Shown: piece after piece, positions 22,757-34,796 of the stretch | Position numbering within the stretch: the first letter of the stretch is position 1 | Layout: each line of letters starts with the position of its first letter | Assembly: GCA_902728285.1 (NCBI GenBank) | Contig: CACVBU010000726.1 | Span: 2,311,248 to 2,375,247, forward strand | DNA from: Clytia hemisphaerica | Lineage: Eukaryota; Cnidaria; Hydrozoa; Leptothecata; Clytiidae | Reading direction: 5' to 3' | Length of the DNA stretch: 64,000 nt | Made by a program: the position numbers and the translations under genes | The notes under the pieces: generated by a model | Databases searched by the model: none | What the model saw: only the letters and a program-made list of their open reading frames with translations | Told to the model about the DNA's origin: nothing

Positions 22757-23232
22757 CTCAAAATGTTAAGGAAAACCTTAATGTGTTATTATTAATGGTA
22801 AATGACAAAATTGGCAATGTCCTAATATCGTCGGCTTGCATATTGGAATTGTTCGATCATGATTACCCCGATGATTACTCATGCTTTCGATCGAAAGCTT
22901 CTCCGTGCTTTCGTTCGAAAGCTTCTCCATGCCCTTCTTCCCCCTTCTTTCGTCGATACTTTCCTATAACACACCCTAAACATACCTTACATTTCTTACA
23001 AAAATATTCAAAATCAAAATAATCAACTACTTCCGCACAAATTTCCCTTCTGATTTTCCGCCGCGACCGCAAATGTCCGAAGTCCAAGATTTTGCTCAAA
23101 GTAGAAACCAGGTCTCACGTGTCATCTGGTTTCAGAGCTAGGTTCTCTTATCTGAGAGGTTTGGGCAATCGAGGCAAATGTTTACATAGTAGTCAAGCAA
23201 AGAGAAATCTCATCTCGTTTGGAAGTGAAGTA

Positions 23233-24788
23233 TGGCGCGCCAAAAGGCTTTTTAATACTAACTTTTTTTTTATAATACCAACTTTTTTTTATAATACCAA
23301 CTTTTTTTTATAATATCAACTTTTTTTTATAATATCAACTTTTTTTTTATAATACCAACTTTTTTTTTATAATACCAACTTTTTTTTATAATACCAACTT
23401 TTTTTATTATAATACCATCTTTTTTTATATAGTACCAACTTTTTTTTTAGTTTTCATAACACCAATTTTTGTCTCGCTTACTATGCGTGTATAATCGATC
23501 AAGTGTAGTAAGAGTCTTAGCGCGATTACACCTAGCCTCAATCGAACGGCTGATATATCTGGGTAATATTCTATTGTGTTCGATTGCGTTAATTGGGTTT
23601 TACGTTGGTGCCTTTTCTTGACTCTAATCCTGATGCCTGAAAATTTTGATACAGAGGACATAAAACGAACATTATATTCATATAAGGCCATATAGATCTA
23701 ACAACCATATGGATTAGAAATTTTAGCGAGAGTAATTTTAGCGTATATTAGCGAGTCAGGAAAATCTTGATTTTTTTTGGATTTATTTTAGCGAATCACG
23801 ATTTCAAAAAGTTTCGCGTGGATAAATTTTAGCGAATACTTGTCTGAGAAAATTTCGCGTGGATTAATTTTAGCGAATCGCCATTTCCAAATAACTTTTT
23901 GAGATGTATTTTGGTGAAAGTTCCAGATATAGAGCGGAGGTTCGAGATAAGCGTGTGTTTTTAAGCCTACATTTTCTTACAGAACTCTAGGGACCGACAA
24001 AAATAAATATCTTTATTAGTTTTCGCAAAAATCGTAAAAGAAAAAGAAGAAAAAAACTGGATTTATTTTAGCGAATTGCGTTTTTGAAAAATTTAGCGCG
24101 GATAAATTTTAGCGATCTGTCGATTCGGCGTGTTTTAGCGAGATTAATTTTAGCGAAAATAGGGAAAACTCGCTAAAACGCTAAAATTAGTCTCGCTAAA
24201 ATGTCTACGATTAAAGTATTGCATAATACTGTATATCTATACCTAACCAAACAAAAGTTGCAACAAAATTTGATTGGTCTGAAGAATCAATCCACCAGCC
24301 AGAGAGAGAACAAACAACACAAATGATAAAATTAAGCTGAACAGCAGTCTTTGGACCTTTACCCAAGCAGCCAACAGCCAAGTCAAGGACAGGACATCCA
24401 TGACCATGTGCCTCATGTAGATTTTCTGGATTTTCCAGTGAAGAACTGTAAAGGCCCGTCTACATGGTGAAAAAAGAAAATTGACTAAGCGAGACCAAAA
24501 AAAGTTGATATTATAAAAATGAAAGTTAGTGTTATAAAAAAAAGTTGATATTATAAAAAAAGTTGGTATTATAAAAAAAAGTTGCTATTTAAAAAAAAAA
24601 TCTGATATTATATAAATGAAAGTTTGTATTATAATAAAAAGTTGGTATTATAAAAAAAAGTTGATACTATAAAAATGAAAGTTGGTATTATAAAAGTGAA
24701 AGTTGGTATTATAAAAAAAATTTAGTATTATAAAAGAAAGTTGATATTATAAAAAAAAGTTAGTATTAAAAAGCCTTTTGGCGCGCCA
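23233..24788. mobile_element. 1.56 kb inverted-repeat element with tandem-repeat arms
   Basis: The terminal repeats are TGGCGCGCCAAAAGGCTTTT on the left and their reverse complement on the right, continuing into AATACTAAC. The left arm then has about ten units of a 19-21 bp tandem repeat (ATAATACCAAC plus a T-run) to about 23450. The right arm has the same units inverted (about 24500-24770). An AGTGAAG word flanks both sides and may be a remnant target duplication. A different inverted-repeat element (23720-24201) sits between the arms. No transposase frame. Confidence 0.75.
23720..24201. mobile_element. 482-bp inverted-repeat element made of TTTTAGCGA words
   Basis: The left end ATTTTAGCGAGAGTAATTTT matches the right end in reverse complement with one mismatch over 24 bases. 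The interior has many TTTTAGCGAA/TTTCGCGTGGAT words in both orientations. It lies inside the larger element at 23233-24788, implying nested insertion. No coding capacity. Confidence 0.7.
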
Positions 24789-24962
24789 GAGTGAAGCCTG
24801 GAAAATTGTGGACTTTGGTTGAAAAATTAGGTATGACTTTTTTTCATTTTATTAATGTTACTAACTTTCATCATTGAAGGGTAAACTTACATAGCCTTCT
24901 CCTCCATCTCTTAAAATGGATGTATACCGGGGGTTAATCGTTCTACATTTGCAATTCAGTTA

Positions 24963-25726
24963 TACCGTAGGATCGTCTAATCTCGACATACGTCTTGCAA
25001 TCTCGACACCGGATCTGTAAAATAATCAAAACAAACCTTGAATGAAATTCTTGGTATCATTCTTATCGAACAAGTTCATCCATCAAACTAGAAGTTCAGT
25101 AAACATTGCAATCCTTTCAATTAAAAAAACAGCCAAATTATAAGCAGTTTTACACAACACACGAAGAAACGCATGCAAACTTCCTCGTAACTTTCTCGTG
25201 TCCATCATTAAAATTTTACAACTTTATTACGCTTCAAGTCATAATAATTTGCGCGCTTAGTCGACCTGGTTTCCATTTCCTTATTATTTATTGCAAGCAC
25301 ACGCTCTAGGCGCTAGGAGGCCGCGTTAAACTTCTAGGCGCCGATAGCACACCCGGTCCCTTTTCAAATTCATAAGGAAACCAGGTTCTTTTAATTATTT
25401 TCGGTTCACGGTAAAAAGGTCTACTAAAAAATTCCTCGCGTGCAAAATGTTGTTGTGATTTGGGCATCTTCGTTGAAAGCATGCTAATTAGTTTTTTAGT
25501 GATTACTACATCGTTAAAGTATTCTTTTCAAATATAAGTAATAACAGTTCACATTTCTCATATTATATTAACAATCTGTGACGTGGATAGAGAGAGAGAA
25601 CAATTTAGTGATTGATTGATAACTTTGGTATGTATTTGTTTATGTTTGATTTTTTATTTCGAAGACCAGCCTAACAGCTATGTCGAGATTGCAAGACGTA
25701 TGTCGATATTAAACGACTCTACGGTA
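24963..25726. mobile_element. TACCGT-type inverted-repeat element C (764 bp)
   Basis: The left arm (TACCGTAGGATCGTCTAATC, TCGACATACGTCTTGCAATC) is matched in reverse complement by the right arm (GAGATTGCAAGACGTATGTC, ending ACTCTACGGTA), with few mismatches over about 48 bases. TA edges. As in A and B, the TCTAATNTCGACA word is echoed by a second (GCAATCTCGACA) within the arm. Non-coding interior. Confidence 0.75.
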
Positions 25727-25898
25727 GTGGAAGTACCTGGATCAGTTAAATAGAGTGTGAAGTACTTCAGCTTCAGGCTAGCTCTAAAGCTCTTCTCCAG
25801 TATGGAATTCTTGTAACTAACGCCGCAGATCTTCGGCGTACAACTCGAACAATTCTGGTGTAATTGGCGTAAATTTTACTCCCAAAGATATGGTTGAA

Positions 25899-26706
25899 AT
25901 AGACCCTTTTTCAGAGAGGAGGACACCCTGTCTGTTGAATAATTATGTAGTCGAGCAGAAAAACAATGATAAAACCATGCATAATCAGTTACATCAAAAT
26001 GCCTCGAAAATGTCAATATGAAAATTGCGTAATCAGAGAACGTATGTCTTGCTCATTATAAAAAGGCCGAGACAAACTTTCAATAATTGGATTGTAACAT
26101 CGAGTTAAGTCTCTTTTGTTAAGTCACCAGGGGGTAAATAAAACAGACCTTGATACATTTATCGTTCGTTTCAACTTGACGATTCGTTTAAAACTCAGCC
26201 TCCTAAATATTTGGGGTAGGTAAAATATGTACAAAGAAATTCATACTTTTCCAACCTGGCCAATCTTTAAAAAAGAAGCGAACAATAAAATGTAATTACC
26301 CTTTCCAAATAAACCTCTTCGGTGGCGAGCGTAGTCTACTCTGACGTAACTGTAAAATTTATGTAATGGGAGTTTGACATAGTAATATAATGTTGTTTGG
26401 GGAATTATGAAGTTCTCTGGAATTTCTATTGCATTTATTCAGGTTGATTTTTTATGACTTCTAATGGTACTTTTTCTAACGAGTTTGATTACAGTACTCT
26501 GTTCTCACACTTATGTCTTTTTTTTTCGCGTCCTTTTTCGTGATTACTTTTATTTATATTTTTAAGGACAGGTAAGAAGGCATATTGATGTAACTGATAA
26601 TTATTACAATATGCATGATACAGTAATTATGCATGGCTCTATCACCATTTTTATGGCTGGACTACATAATTATTCAATAGGACGTGCTCTTTGAAAAAAG
26701 GTCTAT
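25899..26706. mobile_element. 808-bp degenerate long-armed inverted-repeat element
   Basis: The left arm ATAGACCCTTTTTC, continuing through TTGAATAATTATGTAGTC and AACCATGCATAAT, matches the reverse complement of the right arm ending GAAAAAAGGTCTAT. The arms are at least 100 bp, with scattered indels. The middle is unrelated AT-rich sequence with no recognised frame. An older foldback-like element. Confidence 0.6.
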
Positions 26707-26834
26707 ATCAGTTTGTGAAAAATTCAATCCTGGTACGAAAGAAGTTTTGCTTGGCGTGAGATTTGTTATTTGGAAAAGTATCTTCGGTGTAAGTTTTCAT
26801 GGAATCCATACTGGGTTCTTCTGACTGTCTGAAA

Positions 26835-27245
26835 CAGCATCTAATAACATGAAAACCAGAATATGATATTTCAATCGGAATCAAAACTATAAAGTGCACT
26901 TACAAACATCAATTTGTCAGACCTACCTTAAAGTGGATAAATTTTCGCGTGGATTAATTTTCGCGATTTTCGCGTATTTTGGCCATTTTCGCGAAATTTT
27001 GTCCACGCGAAAAATTTAAAATTATGATTTTTGCCAAAACCCCTAGGAAAATTAAAGAAATTAGGTGAAAAAGAGGCTGATTCGCGAAATTTAGTCCACG
27101 CGAAAATTTTCGATTTTCGATTCGCGAAAAAAAGTCCACGCGAAAATTTATCCACTTAAGGTATAGCAAAATTAATAACGGCACTGTCATCATTGACAAT
27201 CAAACAAACGATATTCTGTCAAGAGCCACTTGCCTAATTCTGGAC
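26835..27245 (-). repeat. dispersed repeat family R2, copy 2 (interrupted)
   Basis: This is the reverse complement of the family at 11672-11860 and is split by the 240-bp insertion at 26924-27163. The parts on either side (AGCATCTAATAACATGAAAA; ACTGTCATCATTGACAATCA) are contiguous in the copies at 11672 and 28928. Confidence 0.75.
26924..27163. mobile_element. 240-bp inverted-repeat element made of TTTTCGCG words
   Basis: The ends TACCTTAAAGTGGATAAATT and AATTTATCCACTTAAGGTA are inverse apart from one extra A, followed inward by TTCGCGTGGA. The interior is largely TTTTCGCG/CGCGAAAA and GTCCACGCGAAAA words. TA at each edge. The empty site is seen in the other R2 copies. A decayed right half seems present at 33190-33227 in an intron of the EGF gene. 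Confidence 0.8.
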
Positions 27246-27426
27246 GCTTTCCAATGTTTTTAATCAAATCTCAAGCTATCAAATGAGAAATGTTATCAAA
27301 TGAGAATCAGAACAAAATTCAACCTTTCCATACAAAAATTTCGCTCCTTACGGACATTCGTCCCAAATTCCGGATGATGTCTCTTTTCTACAAAATCTAA
27401 CTTCCACTTGAAATTTTACTTGACAG

Positions 27427-27660
27427 GATGGACTTAACTCTTAATACATACAGGAAACGCATATTTGGACTTTATATGCTGCAGGCAAGCACTTAAGCTA
27501 AAGTCCCACAAAAGCAGGACAAAAATCCGTTTTTTTTTTGCAAAAAAACGCTGTACAGAAGATCTTTCAAATTCAGTACTTGAATAGAGCAGTAAAAAAT
27601 ACAACTTTTCTATTTTTCCTTTTTTGTTGTTGCAGAATATAGGGATAATGATAGGGGAAT
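27427..27660 (+). repeat. dispersed repeat family R1, copy 2
   Basis: It matches 11195-11450 in the same orientation (GGAAACGCATATTTGGACTT, GAAGATCTTTCAAATTCAGT). A more distant relative of its A/T-rich tail may lie at 27910-28030. Here R1 lies close to R2, as it does in the PCYT2 intron. Confidence 0.65.
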
Positions 27661-28927
27661 GTGCCTTTCTGTAAGGAATTTTATAACACTTCATGGCAGA
27701 TTAAAAAGACGATCAGCATTTATGGGAAAAGATGAAATTTTCAGAAAATGCTTTATTCGCTATGAGGATTCCAATTTCTGTCAGTATAGACTTAACTCGT
27801 ATATCAAGATTACGGGATTTCGAGTACGTGCAGATTTTACTTTCGTTTTGAGTGGTTTCACTTTTGATTTCAAGCCAACATCTTAGCAACGGGGTGCTTG
27901 CCCATACTTACAGGGGTTTGTGCAAAAAACTAAGCGTAGAAAATTTTCCAAATCCCCCATTTCAATTAATAAAATGAAAAATTAAACTTTTCTATGTTTC
28001 ACTTTTTTGCACCTATTCTTCAAAATGAAGATATTCAAGATATTAAGTTCTTCTTTTATTCAATGATTTTTTACGGCACTTTGTTGACAATCTAACTCTT
28101 GCAGCTAATTCCCGCTTTCTTCAGTAAATTAAAGATGAAAAAAACCCTAAGCCACTGATTGAAACAAATATATTAAGGGTGGGATTTTACAGCTGCCCGT
28201 CGTGCAAGGCACTGAAAGGCCACAGGTGCCAAAAAGAAGGGCCGTTTGAAAAGCGGCAACCTCATTGGTGGAAAGTTGATAAACAGCTACAAAGGAGTGC
28301 TGGGAAGCAATCAGTAGAAGAGACCACTTTTGTTTTTGTTGCAGATTTCTATAAAAACTTCTCTCAGGGATTACTTTGTCAATGTACATGTACACATTTG
28401 TTGTGTCAACTTGTCAGCCTTGTATTGTTGTAAAGGAAAAGATAAAAGAGGTAAGACTAGCTTAGTTTCTAATCCTGATATAGGAAGTGCTTGGGATTAG
28501 AACACAGCCCATTGCGGTGCAAGTCTGTGATAGAATCCTTCACATTACCAATCGGCAAAATGTTAGTGAGACACAGCAAAAATGGGCAGTTCCAGAAAAA
28601 AACCATTACCCCCTGTCCCTGTGGACAACAGGGTTTTTTGGAATTTCTTTTCACTTGGAAATCCTGAGAAATTTTGCAAAAACTTACAGAAAATACAGGA
28701 TTTTCCTAATTATTTGGTCATCAGTATTGGAAAATCCATAGATTTTGCTCTTATTTTCTTGCTATGGAAAATCCAAGAGTTTTCCTTAAAAATTCTTGAA
28801 TGTTACGGAAATCCAAAGGTTTTTCAAAAAGAAAATTGCTACGGAAAATCCATGTCGTACACAGGGGGTAACAGACTATAACTAGAGCCGCTCAATGGAG
28901 TCTATGTTTTGTCTGGAAAGACTAGCT

Positions 28928-29095
28928 CTAAACCTCTAAAACAGCATCTAATAACATGAAAACCAGAATATAATTCTTCAATGGGATCATCAAAAGTATA
29001 AAGTGCACTTACTAACATCAATTAGTCTGATCAAATTTAAACAAAATTAATAACAGCACTGTCATCATTGGCAATCAAACAAACCTGTATACTCA
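28928..29095 (-). repeat. dispersed repeat family R2, copy 3
   Basis: It matches copy 2 in the same orientation and copy 1 in reverse complement, and is uninterrupted at the site where copy 2 carries the 240-bp insertion. Confidence 0.7.
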
Positions 29096-29156
29096 CTCAC
29101 AAAGTCCAAATATTAATAATATATTTCGTATATTTCTTATCTTCAGAGTCAGGGTC

Positions 29157-29229
29157 AATTAATAAAATACAAAGAATAACATAAATAAACACCACTTGGT
29201 CATATTATTCTTTGTATTTTATTAATTAA
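29157..29229. repeat. AT-rich hairpin, arms about 25 bp
   Basis: TTAATAAAATACAAAGAATA on the left is repeated in reverse complement (TATTCTTTGTATTTTATTAA) on the right across a spacer of about 27 bp. It could be a very small inverted-repeat element or a chance remnant. Confidence 0.6.
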
Positions 29230-30162
29230 TTTTATCCCATCTTCGTCGCCAAGAATTTTATATATGAAGAGTTGGAAGTTGGTGGAAAACAAGTTTGGGT
29301 TCCAATAAAACCCTGTAACTGTAGACTACAGGGAAGCAAAATTTCAAATTATATCTGGAGCTTCAAATAATTGTAAACACACAAAAGTGTGTCAGCTCTA
29401 CAGCTCGCTCAGGTTTTGAATGAATGAAACAAAATTCAATTTCCTTATGTTGATAGAAAACATTCGGCAACATAGAGCCAAATGAAAAAATACAGACGTG
29501 TATACGATCTTCATTCATTTGGAAAGAAGATATTTACACGCCAAAACTGTTTGAGCCATCTCTCCAAAACGCAGGGAAAAAAGGCGGGAAAGTCTTGAAA
29601 ACTTTTCTAACTAGTCCCTCTTAACTCCAGCTGCCAAATTGTGATCAAAACCATAATAGCTAGATAGACCTTATAATATATTGCAATACCATTTTGACAT
29701 AAATTAATGAAACTATCATCTCTATCAATGCTTTTTTTTTTAGAAATTTGCCCATTGTGGAAAAATGCATATTAGAATGATGAGATGATGGCAAAATTTA
29801 TTTTTGAGTTAAACTTTTTTGCATGCTTCATCTTGTTTGTTAAATGCAATACTGAACTACTGAATGAGGTAATTTACATTACTTTCATGGGAAAGAAATT
29901 TGAGAGGTCTTAAAAGGTCTGTTGAGGATTAATGTGTAAATTTGACTATTTTCAGACCTTTCGAAAGTTTCTTTTCACAAAAGTTTGTATGTTTTAAGTG
30001 CCTTAAGAAAGATTGATAAAAAATTAAAATAGCTTACCACCCCTAAAATACCAATCTAAATCAAACCTTTGGTTCTTTTTTAATTATTTTATTTTATTTT
30101 ATTTTATGATACACCCTTTTAACTATTTTCTGTTTATTTTTAATTTTGTTTATGTTTCTAAG

Positions 30163-33100
30163 GAATGGATAAACAATGAAGAGAGTCACAAGATTTTGCA
30201 TCGATCACGACGCTCGTTAGAGGAACAATTTTTCGAAGAACAGAACAAAACTTATACATGCGACACTTCAAGTTAGTACTATTTCTATGCTCATAAAGTT
30301 GGTTCAATGTTGATTCTCCAAATCTTACACTCTTCACTACAAGATAATATAATTGTTGGCCTTTTTCAACCAACCATTTACACATCCTAATATTATATGC
30401 ATTTTGTTAAAAATCTATATTTACTAAACGATTTTAAATGTTACAAAGGCTTTCCATTAATATCTGTGGTTTAAGTCATTTCGTTCTAAAATACCATGGA
30501 GCTGGCTATTATCCTCTTTATGGAAAGAAAGCTTAACTTTTCAGTAGAAAGAAAGAGATACGACACAAAGCAAAAAAAAATTATTATTAAATGAAGGAAA
30601 ATATTTTTAAAAATTATTTTTTGTAAAAGTCAGAAGCGTTTGATTTTGAATACGTTTCTAAGGGACTTTCTTTATAATGATTTAAGATACAATAAAAAAT
30701 TTATTGAGCTGCTCGCATTGGCACACTATCCTTCCTAATTAAGATATTGCTCTTGTTTTTTTCAGTTCTTCCACAACCTACTGCAGAATACCCTGTGGTA
30801 CTTTTTGAAGGAATAAATTACAACAATTGTTCAGCTAATGGAAAACATCGACGACTTAGAACTCAAGTCTTTGAAAAATGGTCCGAAAATTTGTCAGGTA
30901 CATACATTCTTTACTTTGTTGAATTTATATTGGATTGTTTCATTTGTTTGCATGTTGGCATGTATGATATTGATTATACGTTTTAAATTTAACTATTAGT
31001 TTTAACAGTTGATATTTCAATCAAAATGGTAAATTTTGATGCATTGAAACTAAAATCTATCCATGTTATAGACGGTTTGAGTTCATCAGAGTTTGTTAAC
31101 CGAAGGTTAACCATAACTTTTTCGAAATATAGTCGTAAAGTTCAAATTATGGAGATTTAAAAATTTTCTTTAATTATGCTTTATTCGATGTAAAGTATTG
31201 ATAGATGTTTTTATCTGTCAACAAAATTCGACACTTTTAAATCCCTATATTATAAAACCAAGTGTAGTGATGTGACATAGTGAATTACAAAGTCTCTATT
31301 TGAATACCAGTAAAACGTCTTTCGAGAGTCATAGCACTAAGATTCGGAGCAGATCGTATAGTTCTTCTCTCGGATTATACCTAAGTATCTACGTGTTTCA
31401 AACATTTCAGGTCCGAATAGAGCTCGAAAACATAAATGGAATTCTATGTTGATGTTACCTGGAGCTAATCTCACTTTTCGTGCGTGTTGTCCGAGCGGAA
31501 ATAACTACCTATCTACTGTGGACAATTGGAACAACACAGCGAATCTCCATTATTCGGTTTTAACACAAGATGACTTGAAAGGGCCCACTGGTATTTGGTA
31601 TGAAAGTAAGGATCTATTATTTTTGCCAACATATATTTTACCTATACCCCTATTCACGTTTACTGGAGCAGTCGAATAAAAGCACTTACTTTCCATCAGT
31701 GATTTCCAAAAATTATGCATATTTGGGTAAACAGAATAGCTTACTTCCCGTAGCCGTACTTACTTAAAACAGTGTTGCACGATTTTATTATATTTGTCTG
31801 ATTATTAAACACTTAGAAAAAAACTTTCATTAATATCATGAATTTAGAATATCAACAGAATTATCTACTTTATTGAATACCTTTTTGTGGTGTTTGCTAT
31901 TTTGACTAGCCTTACACGTTTTTCAATGTCCTTTACTTATTGGCTTTAAAATCTAAAGTGATCTTCTATTTTAAGCATTTTGAGAGTATTTCAGTGTTAT
32001 TTCTAAAAAATTGCACGTTTTACAGTCAGTCTTAAAATGCTCTTGTAATGTATATTCTTTTCTTACAAAAAATCGAGAATTGTACTTTTTTCGATTGTAA
32101 GGATGGCTGCATTGGGTGATGTCTTTTTACATAAGAGTCGATGATCCGGTTGACACAACAAGCCTTCCTTCTACTTGTGGTGATAACGGTGCGTGTTATT
32201 ATGGACAATGTGGATTGACAGGGAAGTGTGAATGTGCGGATGGCTATTCTGGTGTTGATTGTGGAACTGGTGAGCAGATCTGAGATCTTGATCTTTTTAT
32301 TTATCGTGCTATGAGAGGGGGTAATAATATTAATGAAATGAAAATGCATGAGTGAATGTATAAACTAAATTTAGATAAATTGAATTTTTTGTGATATATT
32401 ATTAACGAAGTGCGTTCCCCTAATGATTTTGAAATGAATTTTATATCGATCGTCTAAAGAGAGCTTAAATCCTTTCAAAGGTAAATTTTCTCCTTGCCAT
32501 CATAATGTTATAGAACTTCTATCTCTCTTGTCAATTGCAAAACACTGCTTTTAATGAAATCTTTTGTAATCTTGATTTCAGCTCCAACCAACGATTCTTA
32601 CCCAACTGAGAAGAAACCGTTAGTTTTGTTCAAGGATGTTGATTACACAGGAACCTACTTACCTGTCAACCCAGACGATTTCAAACGGTTCGCTTACAAT
32701 CAACGCTCGGCCCGCGAGATGGAATACAAATCAATGCGCGTTCTTCACAATCGTACGATGATGTTCGCACGGAATATTATCTATACACAGGTAAGGAACA
32801 AAAAGGTTACGTATAAAGTATACAAATTTTTTGATCAGTTGCTGTATTAATAGAATTAATCATTAAGGTTGGAAAAAAAAAGGATCATAGCGTTATTTTC
32901 AGAACAATTATATTGTGGGCGAAATTTTTCTTTGGCGCGTTTAAATCTAAAGCGGACAATTGGAAAGTGGATGAATCTTACACATGAGATCAGATCGTCA
33001 TTGTTTTCTGCACACCACGCTAAAGCCTCTAAAGGGATGTGATAAAACAAACGATAAAGCGGACTTTTTTTCGAGCATCAGAAATCTAGAATCTTCACTC

Positions 33101-33518
33101 GAACAAAGTTTCTCCAATCATTCCTTTTTATCTCATTTCTTTCAATTTTTAAGTGTTTTGGCAAAAATCTGGACTTTTGTAAGAATGGTGAAAATTAATC
33201 CTTGTGAAATTTATCCATCTTAAGGTACAAAATCGATCAAAGAATTATAAAGTACCTTATGGAAATTATTTTTCTTCGTTTCAGAAATTTACGCCTGGTG
33301 ATGATATCCCAGACATGGCGGAATTCATGATCGCCAACCCCAATGTGGCGGATGGGATTTGGTACAACTACGATCCTCATTACGAAGTAGACTTTCACGT
33401 CAAGGTGGAGATGAGCGGTGCATGTTTCAATTGTAGCGAGACAAATGGTGTTTGTTATACTGGATCTTGTTTGTGTAAGACAGGATTCACTGGCGACTAT
33501 TGCGATGATCCAGTGTAA
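30163..33518 (+). CDS. EGF-domain protein with two Greek-key (beta/gamma-crystallin-like) repeats, 5' end missing
   Basis: The exons I can join are 30163-30271, 30766-30897, 31411-31605, 32102-32269, 32582-32790 and 33285-33518, with GT-AG sites and matching phases, ending DDPV then a stop. The protein has two units. Each begins LFEGINYNN or LFKDVDYTG, followed by a second strand set (WNSMLMLPG / YKSMRVLHN), then GIWY and 14 residues to FYIRV or FHVKV, then a six-cysteine EGF-like domain (GKCECADGYSGVDC; GSCLCKTGFTGDYC). The first exon (HRSRRSLEEQ, a possible furin-type site) is the weakest. No signal peptide is seen, so upstream exons are missing. Disulfide-type cysteines and N-glycosylation sites (NLT, NRT, NCS) point to secretion. 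The EGF domains are clear. The LFxDxxYxG pattern suggests a beta/gamma-crystallin fold, but that is inference. AATAAA lies at 33577-33582. Confidence 0.75.
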
Positions 33519-34271
33519 TTATGATATATGACATGCTTAAATCCAAACTAAGTCATTTTCCCTGTCGGAAACACCCAATAAAGCCGAGATTTTTTTGCTG
33601 TTTCAGTACCAAATAAGCGTCAAATTACGGTTTTTTGGTTGTTTCCGATAGTTACAAAATGACGTAATTTTATCTTTCCACCACGCATATATATCAAGAG
33701 ATTTCTGTATTTTGATTCATTCTTATTACGAGAATTTATTGAAATGAATGATAGAGTATTAATGTGTGTAAAATAAGTAACGAAAAATGGTGTCGGCTAT
33801 GCAGAAATACGACGACCCGGATTGTATTTTTATGATATAAGATATACTCTCTCCTTATGATTTTTAAAGTGCTATCCAAGGTGAACATTTTCTTTACCTT
33901 AAAGGAAACAGTGTTTTTATGTATGAAATGGCCAGCTAAATTTTCTAGATATGATTACTCGCATCAACCAAATTGCCCAAGGATGTTTCTAAAATCTTCT
34001 ATGGCGGTGTTCTGAGCCTGCTTGTAAACTGTGCTGGATAAGTTTTTGTAATTGATGATTTTTTTATTTCCACTTGTAAATATTTGCAACTTCTATTTTG
34101 ATGATGATTTTTGTGAACATTTTTGCTCCCGAAGGGAGCCTATGTTGCTTCACGAGGCCGTGGTGGGGATCGAGTTGGCGAAAAATTGTTCAAGAAAAAA
34201 AACGGGACGATGTAACCTAGTGACCGCATTACTAAAAGATTCCCGTGTGGTGAGCTTTTAAGCTAGCTCGA

Positions 34272-34395
34272 CCGCGCGAACAGATATTTTGCGTTTTTGG
34301 CGCTCCAAAGTCATAGCTTGGAATACAACAACACCGCGTGAACAGAAATTTAGCGTCTTTAGCGCTCCAAAGTCATAGCTTGGAATACAACAACA
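34272..34395. repeat. two-copy 62-bp tandem duplication
   Basis: Two units start at CCGCGCGAACAG (34272) and CCGCGTGAACAG (34334) and share GCGCTCCAAAGTCATAGCTT and GGAATACAACAACA. They differ by a few substitutions. No coding role seen. Confidence 0.8.
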
Positions 34396-34796
34396 AACAA
34401 AAAGCAACGAAGCAACTTGACTTGGGAACAGAAAGTATGAAAGTAGCAAAGGTATAATCCCATATGTTCTGCAACTTTGATAGTAAGTATAATACTATTT
34501 TATCAAAAGTAATGTTTCAGATAGGAAAATTATTTTAAAGAATTTCTTTTTGCTTTGTATCCTTGTTGTGGTATAATCAGGCATCAGTTACTTTACTGGA
34601 CGTCTGGTTACTTTGGGTAATTACTATCAGAAATTGGAAAAAACTTTGCATACCACCATTAACGAACCTTCTGTTTATCTCCAGGCGATGTCAATTGAAT
34701 TCAATTGATCCAAATTTTCGTAATTGAACTATCAAATTTTATCAAACAGAATCAAACTATAAAGGTGTTCCCTGTTTGTGGTTACTGTAATACTGA

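Larger units (their letters stand above)
22191..30162. other. 8 kb intergenic region filled with repeats
   Basis: It lies between the aldolase start and the first recognised exon of the EGF gene, which point away from each other. I recognise no protein-coding exon. Individual elements are listed separately at 22499, 23233, 23720, 24963, 25899, 26835, 26924, 27427, 28928 and 29157. Between them I see only AT-rich sequence; 28640-28850 repeats GGAAATCC/GGAAAATCC words. Missing 5' exons of the EGF gene may lie towards the right end. Confidence 0.55.

Noticed and set aside
28582-28881. Plus-strand open frame of 99 codons
   Set aside because: It runs through reiterated GGAAATCC/GGAAAATCC words; composition is repeat-driven and no domain is recognisable.
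29157-29229. Transcription terminator hairpin
   Set aside because: Strong AT-rich hairpin, but bacterial-type termination does not apply and no gene ends here.
29240-29360. Plus-strand frame with EELEVGGKQVWVPIKPCNCR
   Set aside because: It resembles the end of a cysteine-knot protein and could be an upstream exon, but there is no clear acceptor, no partner exon and it soon reaches a stop; too weak to call.
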